Shown: one piece after another, positions 23,817 to 31,787 of the stretch
Layout: every line of letters begins with the position of its first letter
How positions within the stretch are numbered: the first letter of the stretch is position 1
Assembly: GCA_012728565.1 (NCBI GenBank)
Contig: JAAYEV010000135.1
Location: 1 to 33,021, forward strand
DNA from: Clostridiales bacterium
Lineage (GTDB): Bacteria > Bacillota > Clostridia > Ch29
Direction of reading: 5' to 3'
DNA: 33,021 nucleotides
Made by a program: the position numbers and the translations under genes
Notes under the pieces: generated by a model
What the model was told of the DNA's origin: nothing
Databases searched by the model: none
Seen by the model: the letters and a program-made list of their open reading frames with translations, nothing else

Positions 23817-24707
23817 CTATTTATTCTCTATCATGGTTCCTATCCCGCTTTCGGTGAATATCTCCAGGAGAAGCGAGTGCATCACCGTGCCGTTTATTAT
23901 ATGTATCCTCCCCACGCCCTTTTCAAGGGCTTCAAGGCAGCACTGCACCTTGGGTATCATTCCCCCGGTAATCACCCCTTCCTCCATCAGCCGCGCAGCC
24001 TCTTGCCGGTTAACGGAGGATACCAGCTTTTCTTCCCCGCCGCGGCTGTCCATAATACCCTCCACGTCGGTTAACAAGACCAGCTTATCCGCCTTGACGG
24101 CCCCGGCGATGGCCGACGCGGCATAGTCGGCGTTTACGTTATAGCTTTGCCCGCCGGGCCCCGTCCCTATCGGCGCTATTACCGGTATAAACCCGTTATC
24201 CGTCAAAACGTCCAGTATTTCGGTATCCACTTCCCTCACCTGTCCCACAAGGCCTATGTCAATATCTACGCTGCCGGAGCCGTCATTAACTTTCACAAAC
24301 TGCCTTTCCACGCGCAGCAGGCCGGAATCCTTGCCGCACAAGCCCACCGCCTTGGCGCCGTGACTGTTCAGCAGCGTCACTATGTCCTTGTTTATGCTGC
24401 CCGCCAGCACCATCTGGACAATTTCCATGGTTTGTTCATCGGTTACACGCAGTCCGTTAACAAAGGCGCTTTTTATACCAACCCTTTCAAGCATTCTGTT
24501 TACGGCGGGACCTCCGCCGTGAACCACTATGGGTTTCATGCCCACGTATTTCATAAGCACAATATCCTTCATTATCGCTTCCTTCAGCTTATCGCTTGCC
24601 ATGGCACTGCCGCCGTATTTTATTACCACTCTCTTACCGTAAAACTCCTTAATATACGGCAGTGTCTCAACCAGCACCGCTGCTTTTTCTTGCCGGCCGT
24701 TCGTCAT
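23817..24707 (-). CDS. argB: Acetylglutamate kinase
   Basis: This 296-residue amino-acid kinase phosphorylates N-acetylglutamate. VVIKYGGSAM and VVHGGGPAVNRML are the substrate- and ATP-binding motifs, and LLTDVEGIM is typical of the family. The N-terminal helix (QEKAAVLVETLPYIKEF) is the region that mediates arginine feedback inhibition in hexameric enzymes, so feedback is likely but not certain. GGAGGGGGAG precedes the ATG. It lies 16 bases after argJ. Confidence 0.96.
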   Translation of the reverse strand: MTNGRQEKAAVLVETLPYIKEFYGKRVVIKYGGSAMASDKLKEAIMKDIVLMKYVGMKPIVVHGGGPAVNRMLERVGIKSAFVNGLRVTDEQTMEIVQMVLAGSINKDIVTLLNSHGAKAVGLCGKDSGLLRVERQFVKVNDGSGSVDIDIGLVGQVREVDTEILDVLTDNGFIPVIAPIGTGPGGQSYNVNADYAASAIAGAVKADKLVLLTDVEGIMDSRGGEEKLVSSVNRQEAARLMEEGVITGGMIPKVQCCLEALEKGVGRIHIINGTVMHSLLLEIFTESGIGTMIENK

Positions 24708-24723
24708 TCCTTCTCCCCCTCCA

Positions 24724-25953
24724 TCAGGTCCTGTAGCTTCCGTTTATCTTCACGTAGTCATAGGACAGGTCGCAGCCCCAGGCGGTGGCGCTGAACTTTC
24801 CGCAGTTAAGGTCCACCAGGATTTCTATGTCGGTTTCACCAAGTATCTCGGCCGCCTTGGCCTCGTCAAATACAAGCCCTTCACCCTTTTCCACCAGTTT
24901 TATTGCACCCTTTTGGCTGCTAAAGTACATATCCACGCTGCCCGGGTCAAAGTCCGCCCCCGAGTAACCCAGCGCGCACAGCACCCTGCCCCAGTTTGCA
25001 TCCTCCCCGAAAAAGGCCGCCTTTACCAGGCTGGAGGAAACAATAGCCTTTGCTCCCGTCCTGGCATCCTGCTTTGTGGGGGCGTTTATTACGCACGCTT
25101 TCAGGAGCTTTGTGGCGCCCTCGCCGTCCCTTACAATTTCAACTGCCATGGCCTCCGCCGCAGCCTTAAAGGCAGCGGAAAGCTTATCATAATCCCCGTC
25201 CTTTTCGGTTATTTTCTCGTTTCCCGCCGTCCCGTTGGCCAGGGCTATTACCATATCGTTGGTGCTGGTATCCCCGTCCACCGAAATCATGTTGAAGGTA
25301 TCGTCAACTGTCTCCTTCAGTATTTCTTGCAGCAGATGCTTTTCCACCGCGGCATCGGTCAGCATGAAGCACAGCATGGTGGCCATGTTGGGATGAATCA
25401 TACCCGAACCCTTTGCGATGGCCCCCACCGTAACCTCGCCGGTTGAGAGGTCCACCTTCACGGTAACCTTCTTTTCACGGGTGTCGGTGGTCATTATGCC
25501 CCTGGCGGCGGCATCTCCCCCGTCGGGGGCAAGGCCTGCGACGGCCTTTTCAATTCCCGCTCGGACCTTTTCCATAGGCAGCTGCACCCCGATGATGCCG
25601 GTGGAGCTTACCAGCACTTCGCTTTTGTCCGCCTTGAGTAAACCGGCGGTAAGCTCTACCATCTCCCTTGCGTTCTCCATGCCTTTTTTCCCGGTGCACG
25701 CGTTGGCGTTGCCGCTGTTTATAACCACCGCCCTGGTTACCGCACTTTTTATGTTCTCAAGGTCAACAAGTACCGGCGCCGCCTTGCTTTTATTTGTTGT
25801 AAAGACTCCCGCCGCAGCGGCCGGCACCTCGGAATATATGAGGGCCAGGTCCTCCCTGCCGCTCTTTTTAATGCCGCAGCTAACCCCTGCGAACTTATAT
25901 CCCTTTATCCCGTTTACGCCTTCGTTGGAAACCTTCAAACCTTCTGCTTTCAA
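24724..25953 (-). CDS. argJ: Bifunctional ornithine acetyltransferase/N-acetylglutamate synthase
   Basis: This 409-residue protein transfers acetyl from acetylornithine to glutamate, recycling it, and may also use acetyl-CoA. The self-cleavage motif KGSGMIHPNMATML contains the nucleophile Thr192. VVINSGNANACTG and SSTGIIG are family motifs. TTG 25953 is chosen because AGGAGG lies six to seven bases upstream; an in-frame ATG at 26058 would add 35 residues unlike the family and lacks a good site. No separate argA is in the window. A 138-base gap separates it from argC. Confidence 0.95.
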   Translation of the reverse strand: MKAEGLKVSNEGVNGIKGYKFAGVSCGIKKSGREDLALIYSEVPAAAAGVFTTNKSKAAPVLVDLENIKSAVTRAVVINSGNANACTGKKGMENAREMVELTAGLLKADKSEVLVSSTGIIGVQLPMEKVRAGIEKAVAGLAPDGGDAAARGIMTTDTREKKVTVKVDLSTGEVTVGAIAKGSGMIHPNMATMLCFMLTDAAVEKHLLQEILKETVDDTFNMISVDGDTSTNDMVIALANGTAGNEKITEKDGDYDKLSAAFKAAAEAMAVEIVRDGEGATKLLKACVINAPTKQDARTGAKAIVSSSLVKAAFFGEDANWGRVLCALGYSGADFDPGSVDMYFSSQKGAIKLVEKGEGLVFDEAKAAEILGETDIEILVDLNCGKFSATAWGCDLSYDYVKINGSYRT

Positions 25954-26091
25954 ATCAATTCCTCCTTTTTTCTCAATTGAAAACTGCCGCCTTGGCCTAT
26001 ATCCAGGAAGCTCAAGGCTTAAGACATCCCGGTGCTTCATCCCAAGCACGTCGGCCAAGGACCGGCCCCTTCACTGCCTTATCTGTGAGGG

Positions 26092-27132
26092 TTACAGGTA
26101 TAAGGGCGGCATATCAAGTCCCTCTTTTTCATCCAGTCCGAACATCAGGTTCATGTTCTGCACCGCCTGGCCCGATGCGCCCTTTACCAGGTTGTCTATC
26201 GCCGAGCAGACTATTACCCTTCCCGTCCTTTGGTCCACCGCCAGGCCTATATCGCAAAAATTTGAGCCCCGTACCTGGCCGGTGGAGGGCACTCTCCCCT
26301 CTTCCATCACCCTTACAAAATACTCGCCTTTGTAATAATCCGCGTACAGGTCGTGCAGCCGCCCGGTATCCGTTTGACTTTTCAGCCTGCCATAGGCCGT
26401 GACCAGCATTCCCCTCTGCATGGGCACTAGGTGCGGGATAAAACTCACCGTCACCTCTTTCCCCGCTATGGCCGAGAGCTGTTCCTCAATCTCCGGCACA
26501 TGCCTATGCCCCGTCACACCGTATGCCTTAACGCTTTCGTTGCATTCGCAGAAATGGCTTGCCGGCTTCGGTGACCTGCCGGCCCCGGAAACCCCCGATT
26601 TGGCATCTATGACTATTGACCCCTCCTCCAGTAAGCCTTCCTTAAGCAGGGGAGCCAGTGCCAATATGCTGCAGGTGGGATAGCATCCGGGATTGCCCAC
26701 TACTTTGGCATTTTTTATCCGGGACCTGTTAACCTCCGGCAAGCCGTAGACCGCCTGTTCCAGAATCTCCGGGCAGGGATGCTCTATACCGTACCAGTCC
26801 TCGTATGTCTTTAAATCGGCAAACCGGAAATCCGCGCCGAGGTCCACAACCTTCCTGCCTCTTTTATGGGCCTTTGAAACTATCTCCCCCGAAAGCCCGT
26901 GGGGAAGCGCTACAAAAACCACGTCCGACCGGTCTATCAGCCCGTCGTTTTCGAACTTGTCACAGGCCAGTTGTATAAAACCCCTCATGTTTGCATAAAT
27001 ATCCGAATATTTTTGACCGGCATCGCTTCTTGCGGAAATCCCGACTATTTCCACGTGGGGATGTCTGCATAAAAGCCTTGCCAATTCCTGCCCGGTATAA
27101 CCGGTCCCGCCGACAATTCCGACCTTAATCAA
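26092..27132 (-). CDS. argC: N-acetyl-gamma-glutamyl-phosphate reductase
   Basis: This 346-residue enzyme reduces acetylglutamyl phosphate with NADPH. It has GIVGGTGYTGQELARLL for nucleotide binding and the catalytic Cys150 in VVGNPGCYPT. VDLGADFR and HRHVPEIEEQL are also typical. The start is TTG 27132 with GGGGAG seven bases upstream. It is the first gene of argCJBD, with a promoter and operators directly upstream. Confidence 0.96.
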   Translation of the reverse strand: MIKVGIVGGTGYTGQELARLLCRHPHVEIVGISARSDAGQKYSDIYANMRGFIQLACDKFENDGLIDRSDVVFVALPHGLSGEIVSKAHKRGRKVVDLGADFRFADLKTYEDWYGIEHPCPEILEQAVYGLPEVNRSRIKNAKVVGNPGCYPTCSILALAPLLKEGLLEEGSIVIDAKSGVSGAGRSPKPASHFCECNESVKAYGVTGHRHVPEIEEQLSAIAGKEVTVSFIPHLVPMQRGMLVTAYGRLKSQTDTGRLHDLYADYYKGEYFVRVMEEGRVPSTGQVRGSNFCDIGLAVDQRTGRVIVCSAIDNLVKGASGQAVQNMNLMFGLDEKEGLDMPPLYL

Positions 27133-27176
27133 TACAAATCTCCCCTTCTTTTGTGTGCTGTATAAGAATAATCATA

Positions 27177-27205
27177 ATTATATACTCAAAAGTATATTTA
27201 TGCAA
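27177..27205 (-). promoter_or_regulatory. argCJBD promoter
   Basis: On the minus strand TTGCAT (27205-27200) is followed after exactly 17 bases by a perfect TATAAT (27182-27177). The transcript would start about 35-40 bases before argC's TTG. Confidence 0.75.
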
Positions 27206-27224
27206 TACCCTGAATAAAGATTCT
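27181..27224. promoter_or_regulatory. Candidate ArgR/AhrC operators
   Basis: TGAATAAAGATTCT (27211-27224) resembles an ARG box (TGAATWWWWATTCA, 12 of 14). It lies just upstream of the -35. A perfect inverted repeat TATACT/AGTATA (27181-27196) fills the spacer of the promoter. Binding at either would block RNA polymerase, as expected for arginine-dependent repression. No argR gene is in the window. Confidence 0.5.
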
Positions 27225-27309
27225 TGAATCCTCCCGGCCCATAAAGGCGCCCTTTTAACAGCCCCTGCGAAAAACCCCTTCGTTACAGGCCCGGTAAGTC
27301 AATTATGTG

Positions 27310-27338
27310 TGGCAAAGCCCGACGGTTTATAATATAAT
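27310..27338 (+). promoter_or_regulatory. Possible promoter of the two-component pair
   Basis: A TATAAT at 27333-27338, with another overlapping at 27328-27333, has a weak TGGCAA 17 bases upstream (27310-27315). The leader to the TTG start would be about 55 bases. Nothing else was recognised in the 266-base gap besides this and the arg signals. Confidence 0.4.
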
Positions 27339-27398
27339 TTTTACAACGGGCAGCCGGGTTTTTAGGGCTTTGCACCCGCCGAAGGGAGGGGAGCGCAG

Positions 27399-28109
27399 TT
27401 GGCCAAGGAGCTTATACTGGTAATAGACGATGAGGCGCATATACTTGAGCTTATAAAATACAACCTCGAAAAGGAGGGCTACAGGGTTGTTACCTGTGAG
27501 TCCGGTGAAGAGGGCCTCAAGAAGATGGAAATCGAACTGCCCGACCTTGTTATACTGGACCTTATGCTTCCGGGAATGGACGGGCTGGAGGTTTGCAGAA
27601 GAATAAGAAGAGCCCCCAATACCATAAGCCTGCCGGTACTCATGCTTACCGCCAAGGGTGAAGAGGCCGACAAGGTAGTGGGCCTTGAAACCGGCGCCGA
27701 CGATTACCTGACAAAACCCTTCGGTATCCGCGAGCTGATAGCACGGGTACGGGCGCTTTTAAGGCGGCTGGTAAGAACGGCCGATGAGCCGGAATTGATT
27801 CGTGCGGGGGACCTTACCATAGATACAGCAGCCTATAAGGCTTACAAAGGCGAAAAGGAGTTGGCCCTAACCGGCAAAGAATACGAACTGTTAAAAACCA
27901 TGGCATTAAACCGCGGCAAAATCCTTACCCGGGACTTTTTGCTGGACAGGGTTTGGGGATACAGTTACTATGGGGATACCCGTACAGTGGACGTCCATGT
28001 GAGGCACCTGAGAAAGAAGATTGAGGATGATGATAAAAACCCCCAATACATTCAGACAGCCAGGGGTATAGGCTACTGCTTCGATTTCAAAGGTGATAAA
28101 AATGTTTAA
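27399..28109 (+). CDS. OmpR/PhoB-family response regulator
   Basis: This 236-residue regulator has a receiver domain (Asp10/Asp11, phosphoacceptor Asp54 in LVILDLMLPG, Lys106 in YLTKPF) and a C-terminal winged helix with YELLKTMALN and TVDVHVRHLRKKI. It resembles PhoP/WalR of Firmicutes. The start is TTG with GGGAGGGGAG upstream. It overlaps the sensor kinase gene by eight bases, so the pair is co-produced. The signal (phosphate or cell wall) cannot be told: no pst, pho or wal genes follow, and pckA is next. Confidence 0.93.
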   Translation: MAKELILVIDDEAHILELIKYNLEKEGYRVVTCESGEEGLKKMEIELPDLVILDLMLPGMDGLEVCRRIRRAPNTISLPVLMLTAKGEEADKVVGLETGADDYLTKPFGIRELIARVRALLRRLVRTADEPELIRAGDLTIDTAAYKAYKGEKELALTGKEYELLKTMALNRGKILTRDFLLDRVWGYSYYGDTRTVDVHVRHLRKKIEDDDKNPQYIQTARGIGYCFDFKGDKNV

Positions 28110-29877
28110 AAAGCTTATGCTGGCTTTTGCGGTCTTAATTTTAATAGGTGTGCTTATTACAGGCCTTCTGTCCATGGAGATAGTAAGCGTCTATTATTCT
28201 AAGAACGTAGAGGACAGGCTTACAACCAATGCAAAATTAATACAAGCAGCGCTTGAACAGGATGCCGGAAAACCCGGGCAGCAGTACGAGGAACTGTGCC
28301 GCCGGTACGGTGAAATAACCGGCGGTAGGGTTACTATAATAGGTTTGGATGGAAATGTATTGGGAGATTCGGATGCGGACGCACAGGATATGGAAAACCA
28401 TTCAGACCGCCCGGAGGTAAAGCAGGCCTTTGAAGAGGGGTTTGGAAAAAGTGTAAGAAAAAGCAAAACCCTGGACAAGGAGATGCTTTATGTTGCCCTT
28501 CCCTTAAAAGGCGGACGGGGCGATGCCGGGATTATCAGGGCGGCACTGCCTCTGGACGATATATCGGTTATCCAAAAAAGAATATGGTATTATATCTTCC
28601 TCGCCATATTCATTGGGCTTTCAGCGGCCTTGGCGCTGAGTTACAGATATCTTTCCACCCTCATCCGGCCCATCGGCGAAATGACCGAAATGGCAAGTAC
28701 CATCGCGGGAGGCAGATTCAATAAAAGGGTACGGGTAAAGAGCAGTGATGAAATTGGCAAACTGGCGGCTACCTTCAACCATATGGCTGAGAAAATGGAA
28801 AGAACGGTGGAGGAACTTATAAAGGATAAATCAAAAATTGAAGCCATACTCTCAAGCTCGGTGAACGGCGTTATTGCGGTGGACAGCAGTGAAAATATTA
28901 TGTTCCTCAATCCCGTTGCCGTCAGAATGCTTGATATACGGGACCAAGACTTTACAGGCAGGCCCCTGTTTGATATTGTCTGCAACAAAGAAGCCGAAAG
29001 GATTTTAAGGGACGTTCTGAAAACGCAGCGGGGTCAAACCCTGGAGTTTGAACTGCCTTGGCCAAAAAATCGCACGATAAAGGTTATTACCGCTCCAATA
29101 AGGCCCAAGGTAAAACACAGCCGCACCATAGGCACCCTTATAATTATCCAGGACATTACAACCGTTAAAAAGCTGGAAAAAATACGGTCGGATTTTGTTG
29201 CAAATGTCACCCACGAGCTCAAGACCCCCCTCACCTCGATTAAAGGCTTTATTGAGACCCTAAGGGAGGGCGCTGCAGAGGACCCGGACAAAAGAAACCG
29301 GTTCCTTGAAATAATCGATGTTGAAACCGAAAGACTGGAAAGGCTGATCGAGGACATTTTGCTTCTATCCGAGATAGAGAGCAGCAGCCCTAGCTCTACG
29401 TCCACCGAACAAATAGATGTCCAAAGAATAATTGAAGACGAGGTTCTTTCCATATTCGCGAATAAGGCAAAGCAAAAAAATATCGATATTAAAACCGATT
29501 TTGCAGCAGGCCTTCCCAAACTTACCATGAGCAAGGACCGGTTCAAGCAAATGCTTATTAACTTGTTGGACAACGCCATCAAGTTCACCGGGGAAGGCGG
29601 ACAGGTTCACGTCTCGGTATCCCTTAAGAACGGCCGTGCTATGGTTATTAAGGTAAAGGACAACGGCATCGGAATACCCAGGGAACACCAGGACAGGATT
29701 TTCGAAAGGTTTTACCGGGTTGACAAGGGGCGGTCCCGCAAGGAAGGGGGGACCGGCCTCGGCCTTGCAATAGTAAAACATATAGTGCTGTTGGTTAACG
29801 GTTCCGTGCAGGTGGACAGCCGGCCCGGGGAGGGCACCGAATTCACCGTGGAGATACCGCTAAAAAGAGGGGAATAA
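28102..29877 (+). CDS. PhoR/WalK-like membrane sensor histidine kinase
   Basis: This kinase of about 591 residues has a membrane segment near residues 5-27, an extracytoplasmic sensor region of about 130 residues and a second membrane segment near 161-180. Then come HAMP (SSDEIGKLAATFNHMAEKM), a PAS-like domain (about 245-350), HisKA with phosphoacceptor His371 in VTHELKTPLTSIKG, and HATPase_c (NLLDNAIKFTG, DNGIGIP, GTGLGLAI). ATG 28102 is chosen because AAGGTGAT lies upstream; a GTG at 28093 is less likely. It phosphorylates the regulator encoded just before it. Confidence 0.93.
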   Translation: MFKKLMLAFAVLILIGVLITGLLSMEIVSVYYSKNVEDRLTTNAKLIQAALEQDAGKPGQQYEELCRRYGEITGGRVTIIGLDGNVLGDSDADAQDMENHSDRPEVKQAFEEGFGKSVRKSKTLDKEMLYVALPLKGGRGDAGIIRAALPLDDISVIQKRIWYYIFLAIFIGLSAALALSYRYLSTLIRPIGEMTEMASTIAGGRFNKRVRVKSSDEIGKLAATFNHMAEKMERTVEELIKDKSKIEAILSSSVNGVIAVDSSENIMFLNPVAVRMLDIRDQDFTGRPLFDIVCNKEAERILRDVLKTQRGQTLEFELPWPKNRTIKVITAPIRPKVKHSRTIGTLIIIQDITTVKKLEKIRSDFVANVTHELKTPLTSIKGFIETLREGAAEDPDKRNRFLEIIDVETERLERLIEDILLLSEIESSSPSSTSTEQIDVQRIIEDEVLSIFANKAKQKNIDIKTDFAAGLPKLTMSKDRFKQMLINLLDNAIKFTGEGGQVHVSVSLKNGRAMVIKVKDNGIGIPREHQDRIFERFYRVDKGRSRKEGGTGLGLAIVKHIVLLVNGSVQVDSRPGEGTEFTVEIPLKRGE

Positions 29878-29957
29878 CCGCATTCTTGGCGGGTATGCTG
29901 CGGGCTCTCCCGGCCGGAAGTCTAGAATGCCGGGCGTTATCCCATAACCGTAAAGCA

Positions 29958-29973
29958 GCCCCCGGCTGGGGGC
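29958..29973 (+). terminator. Short GC hairpin after kinase gene
   Basis: GCCCCC (29958-29963) pairs with GGGGGC (29968-29973) around GGCT. It has no T-run. It precedes a better terminator and may stabilise the message end. Confidence 0.45.
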
Positions 29974-29981
29974 ATAAAGAT

Positions 29982-30021
29982 GCGAGTGAGTGATATATGC
30001 GCTCGCTTCTTTTCATTTTTT
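29982..30021 (+). terminator. Likely intrinsic terminator of the two-component unit
   Basis: GCGAGTG (29982-29988) pairs with CGCTCGC (30000-30006), allowing one G-T pair, and is followed by a T-rich stretch ending in six T's (30007-30021). Confidence 0.65.
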
Positions 30022-30043
30022 AGAAAAAATTTCAATCCACATA

Positions 30044-30072
30044 TTCAAAACCCCCGTTAAATGTGCTATACT
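30044..30072 (+). promoter_or_regulatory. pckA promoter
   Basis: TTCAAA (30044-30049), exactly 17 bases, then TATACT (30067-30072). This gives a leader of about 105 bases. Confidence 0.6.
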
Positions 30073-30095
30073 ATATATGCAAAATGTACTACACT
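30062..30095 (+). promoter_or_regulatory. Tandem CcpN-like operators upstream of pckA
   Basis: TGTGCTATACT (30062-30072) matches the CcpN consensus as I recall it (TRTGHYATAYW) at all 11 positions and overlaps the -10 box. A second copy, TGTACTACACT (30085-30095), matches 9 of 11 and lies 23 bases on. In Bacillus CcpN represses pckA and gapB during growth on glucose. That regulator is not in the window. Confidence 0.5.
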
Positions 30096-30183
30096 ATATG
30101 TCCTTTACGCTTATGTTTACATATTTCTTCCAGCATATAGCGTGCGCTTTTACAGTAAAATCATTTATTAGGGGGTACCCGTT

Positions 30184-31752
30184 TTGGATAATACAGCTGA
30201 ATTGACCATTCAAGAGGTTTTAAAATCCGGCAGGGCCCGTTTCAACCTGTCCATTGAAAAGCTAACGGAAATCGCCGTGCGAAAAGAGGGAGGGTATATA
30301 GCCGCCAACGGAGCCCTGTGCGTAAATACCGGTAAGTATACCGGAAGGTCGCCCAAGGACAGGTTCATAGTGGATGAACCCATTGTCCATGATTACGTTA
30401 ACTGGAACAAGACAAACCTGCCTATAGACCCCGCGACCTTTAAAAGGCTTTACAATAAGGCAGTACAATACATGAAGGACAAGGAATTATACGTATTCGA
30501 CGGTTTTGTCTGCAATCATGATAAATACAGGATGCCGATAAGGGTAATAACCGAGTTTGCATTCCAAAACCTCTTTGCACAGCAGCTTTTCATAAAACCG
30601 AAACCCGAGGAGCGAAAAGGGTTTAATCCCGGGTTCACGGTGATCGCGCTTCCCGACCTTAAGGCAGTGCCTGAACTCGACGGCACCCGGTCGGAGGTAT
30701 TTATCGTTATAAGCTTTGAGAAGAAAATGGTACTCATAGGAGGCACCAAGTACTGCGGTGAAATAAAGAAATCCATGTTCACCGTTATGAACTACCTCCT
30801 GCCCTTTAAGAACGTGCTGCCCATGCACTGCTCTGCAAACGTGGGGCAAAAAGGGGACGTTGCACTGTTCTTCGGGCTTTCCGGTACCGGTAAAACTACG
30901 CTGTCCGCTGACAATGACAGGCGCCTTATCGGGGACGACGAGCACGGCTGGACCGAAAACGGCGTATTCAACTTTGAGGGCGGCTGTTATGCCAAGTGCA
31001 TAAACCTGTCCAAGAAAAAGGAGCCCCAGATTTGGAACGCCATAAGGAGAGGCACGCTGCTGGAAAACGTGGTTGTGGACAAAAACACCGGGCTGCCGGA
31101 CTATGATGATGCCCGGTATACCGAAAACACCAGGGCCGCGTTCCCGATAGAGCACATGAAAGATGCGGTGCCCGGCGGAAAGGGCGGCAGGCCAAGCACC
31201 ATCATATTCCTGACAGCCGACGCGTCCGGGGTGCTGCCTCCCATCTCAAGGCTCACGCTGCAGCAGGCAAGGTATTATTTCCTATCCGGCTACACCAGTA
31301 AACTGGCGGGCACCGAGAACGGTATAATAGAACCGGTTCCCACCTTTTCCACCTGCTTTGGGGAACCCTTTATGCTGTTAAAACCCCAGGTGTATGCAGA
31401 CCTGCTGGTTGAGAAAATCAAAAAATACGGCGTGAAAGTGTTCCTTGTAAACACCGGCTGGACCGGGGGCCCCTACGGCATTGGCAAGCGGATAAACCTG
31501 GAATATACAAGGGCAATGGTAAGGGCTGCAATAAACGGCGACCTGGACAACGCAAGCTATGTCACCCATCCCGTGTTCAAGCTGGAAATGCCGACCCACT
31601 GCCCGGGAGTGCCGGATGCCATTCTAAACCCCGCAAACACATGGGATAATATATCCGAGTACAATAAAACAGCGAGGGAGCTGGCCCATCATTTCAGCCA
31701 AAACTTTGCAAAATACCGGGATGTACGAGAGGATTTAAAAAAGATAAACTGA
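30184..31752 (+). CDS. pckA: ATP-dependent phosphoenolpyruvate carboxykinase
   Basis: This 522-residue enzyme converts oxaloacetate and ATP to PEP and CO2. It shows the PEPCK signature GLSGTGKTTLSAD beginning near residue 231, IGDDEHGW, the N-terminal NTGKYTGRSPKDRF, and NTGWTGGPYG. Length is normal for the ATP-type family. The start is TTG 30184 with AGGGGG nine bases upstream. It is monocistronic, between its own promoter and a strong terminator. It is usually gluconeogenic, but in some anaerobes it fixes CO2 in the reverse direction. Confidence 0.97.
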   Translation: MDNTAELTIQEVLKSGRARFNLSIEKLTEIAVRKEGGYIAANGALCVNTGKYTGRSPKDRFIVDEPIVHDYVNWNKTNLPIDPATFKRLYNKAVQYMKDKELYVFDGFVCNHDKYRMPIRVITEFAFQNLFAQQLFIKPKPEERKGFNPGFTVIALPDLKAVPELDGTRSEVFIVISFEKKMVLIGGTKYCGEIKKSMFTVMNYLLPFKNVLPMHCSANVGQKGDVALFFGLSGTGKTTLSADNDRRLIGDDEHGWTENGVFNFEGGCYAKCINLSKKKEPQIWNAIRRGTLLENVVVDKNTGLPDYDDARYTENTRAAFPIEHMKDAVPGGKGGRPSTIIFLTADASGVLPPISRLTLQQARYYFLSGYTSKLAGTENGIIEPVPTFSTCFGEPFMLLKPQVYADLLVEKIKKYGVKVFLVNTGWTGGPYGIGKRINLEYTRAMVRAAINGDLDNASYVTHPVFKLEMPTHCPGVPDAILNPANTWDNISEYNKTARELAHHFSQNFAKYRDVREDLKKIN

Positions 31753-31787
31753 GTAAAAAAACCCCGCCGCTTGCGGGGTTTTTTTAC
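31753..31787. terminator. Bidirectional intrinsic terminator
   Basis: GTAAAAAAACCCCGC (31753-31767) pairs perfectly with GCGGGGTTTTTTTAC (31773-31787) around CGCTT. The 15-bp stem with T-runs on both strands should stop pckA (plus) and alr (minus) transcription. Confidence 0.95.

Noticed and set aside
25418-26335. 305-codon plus-strand frame across argJ and argC
   Set aside because: It crosses two certain genes on the other strand and shows no family motifs.
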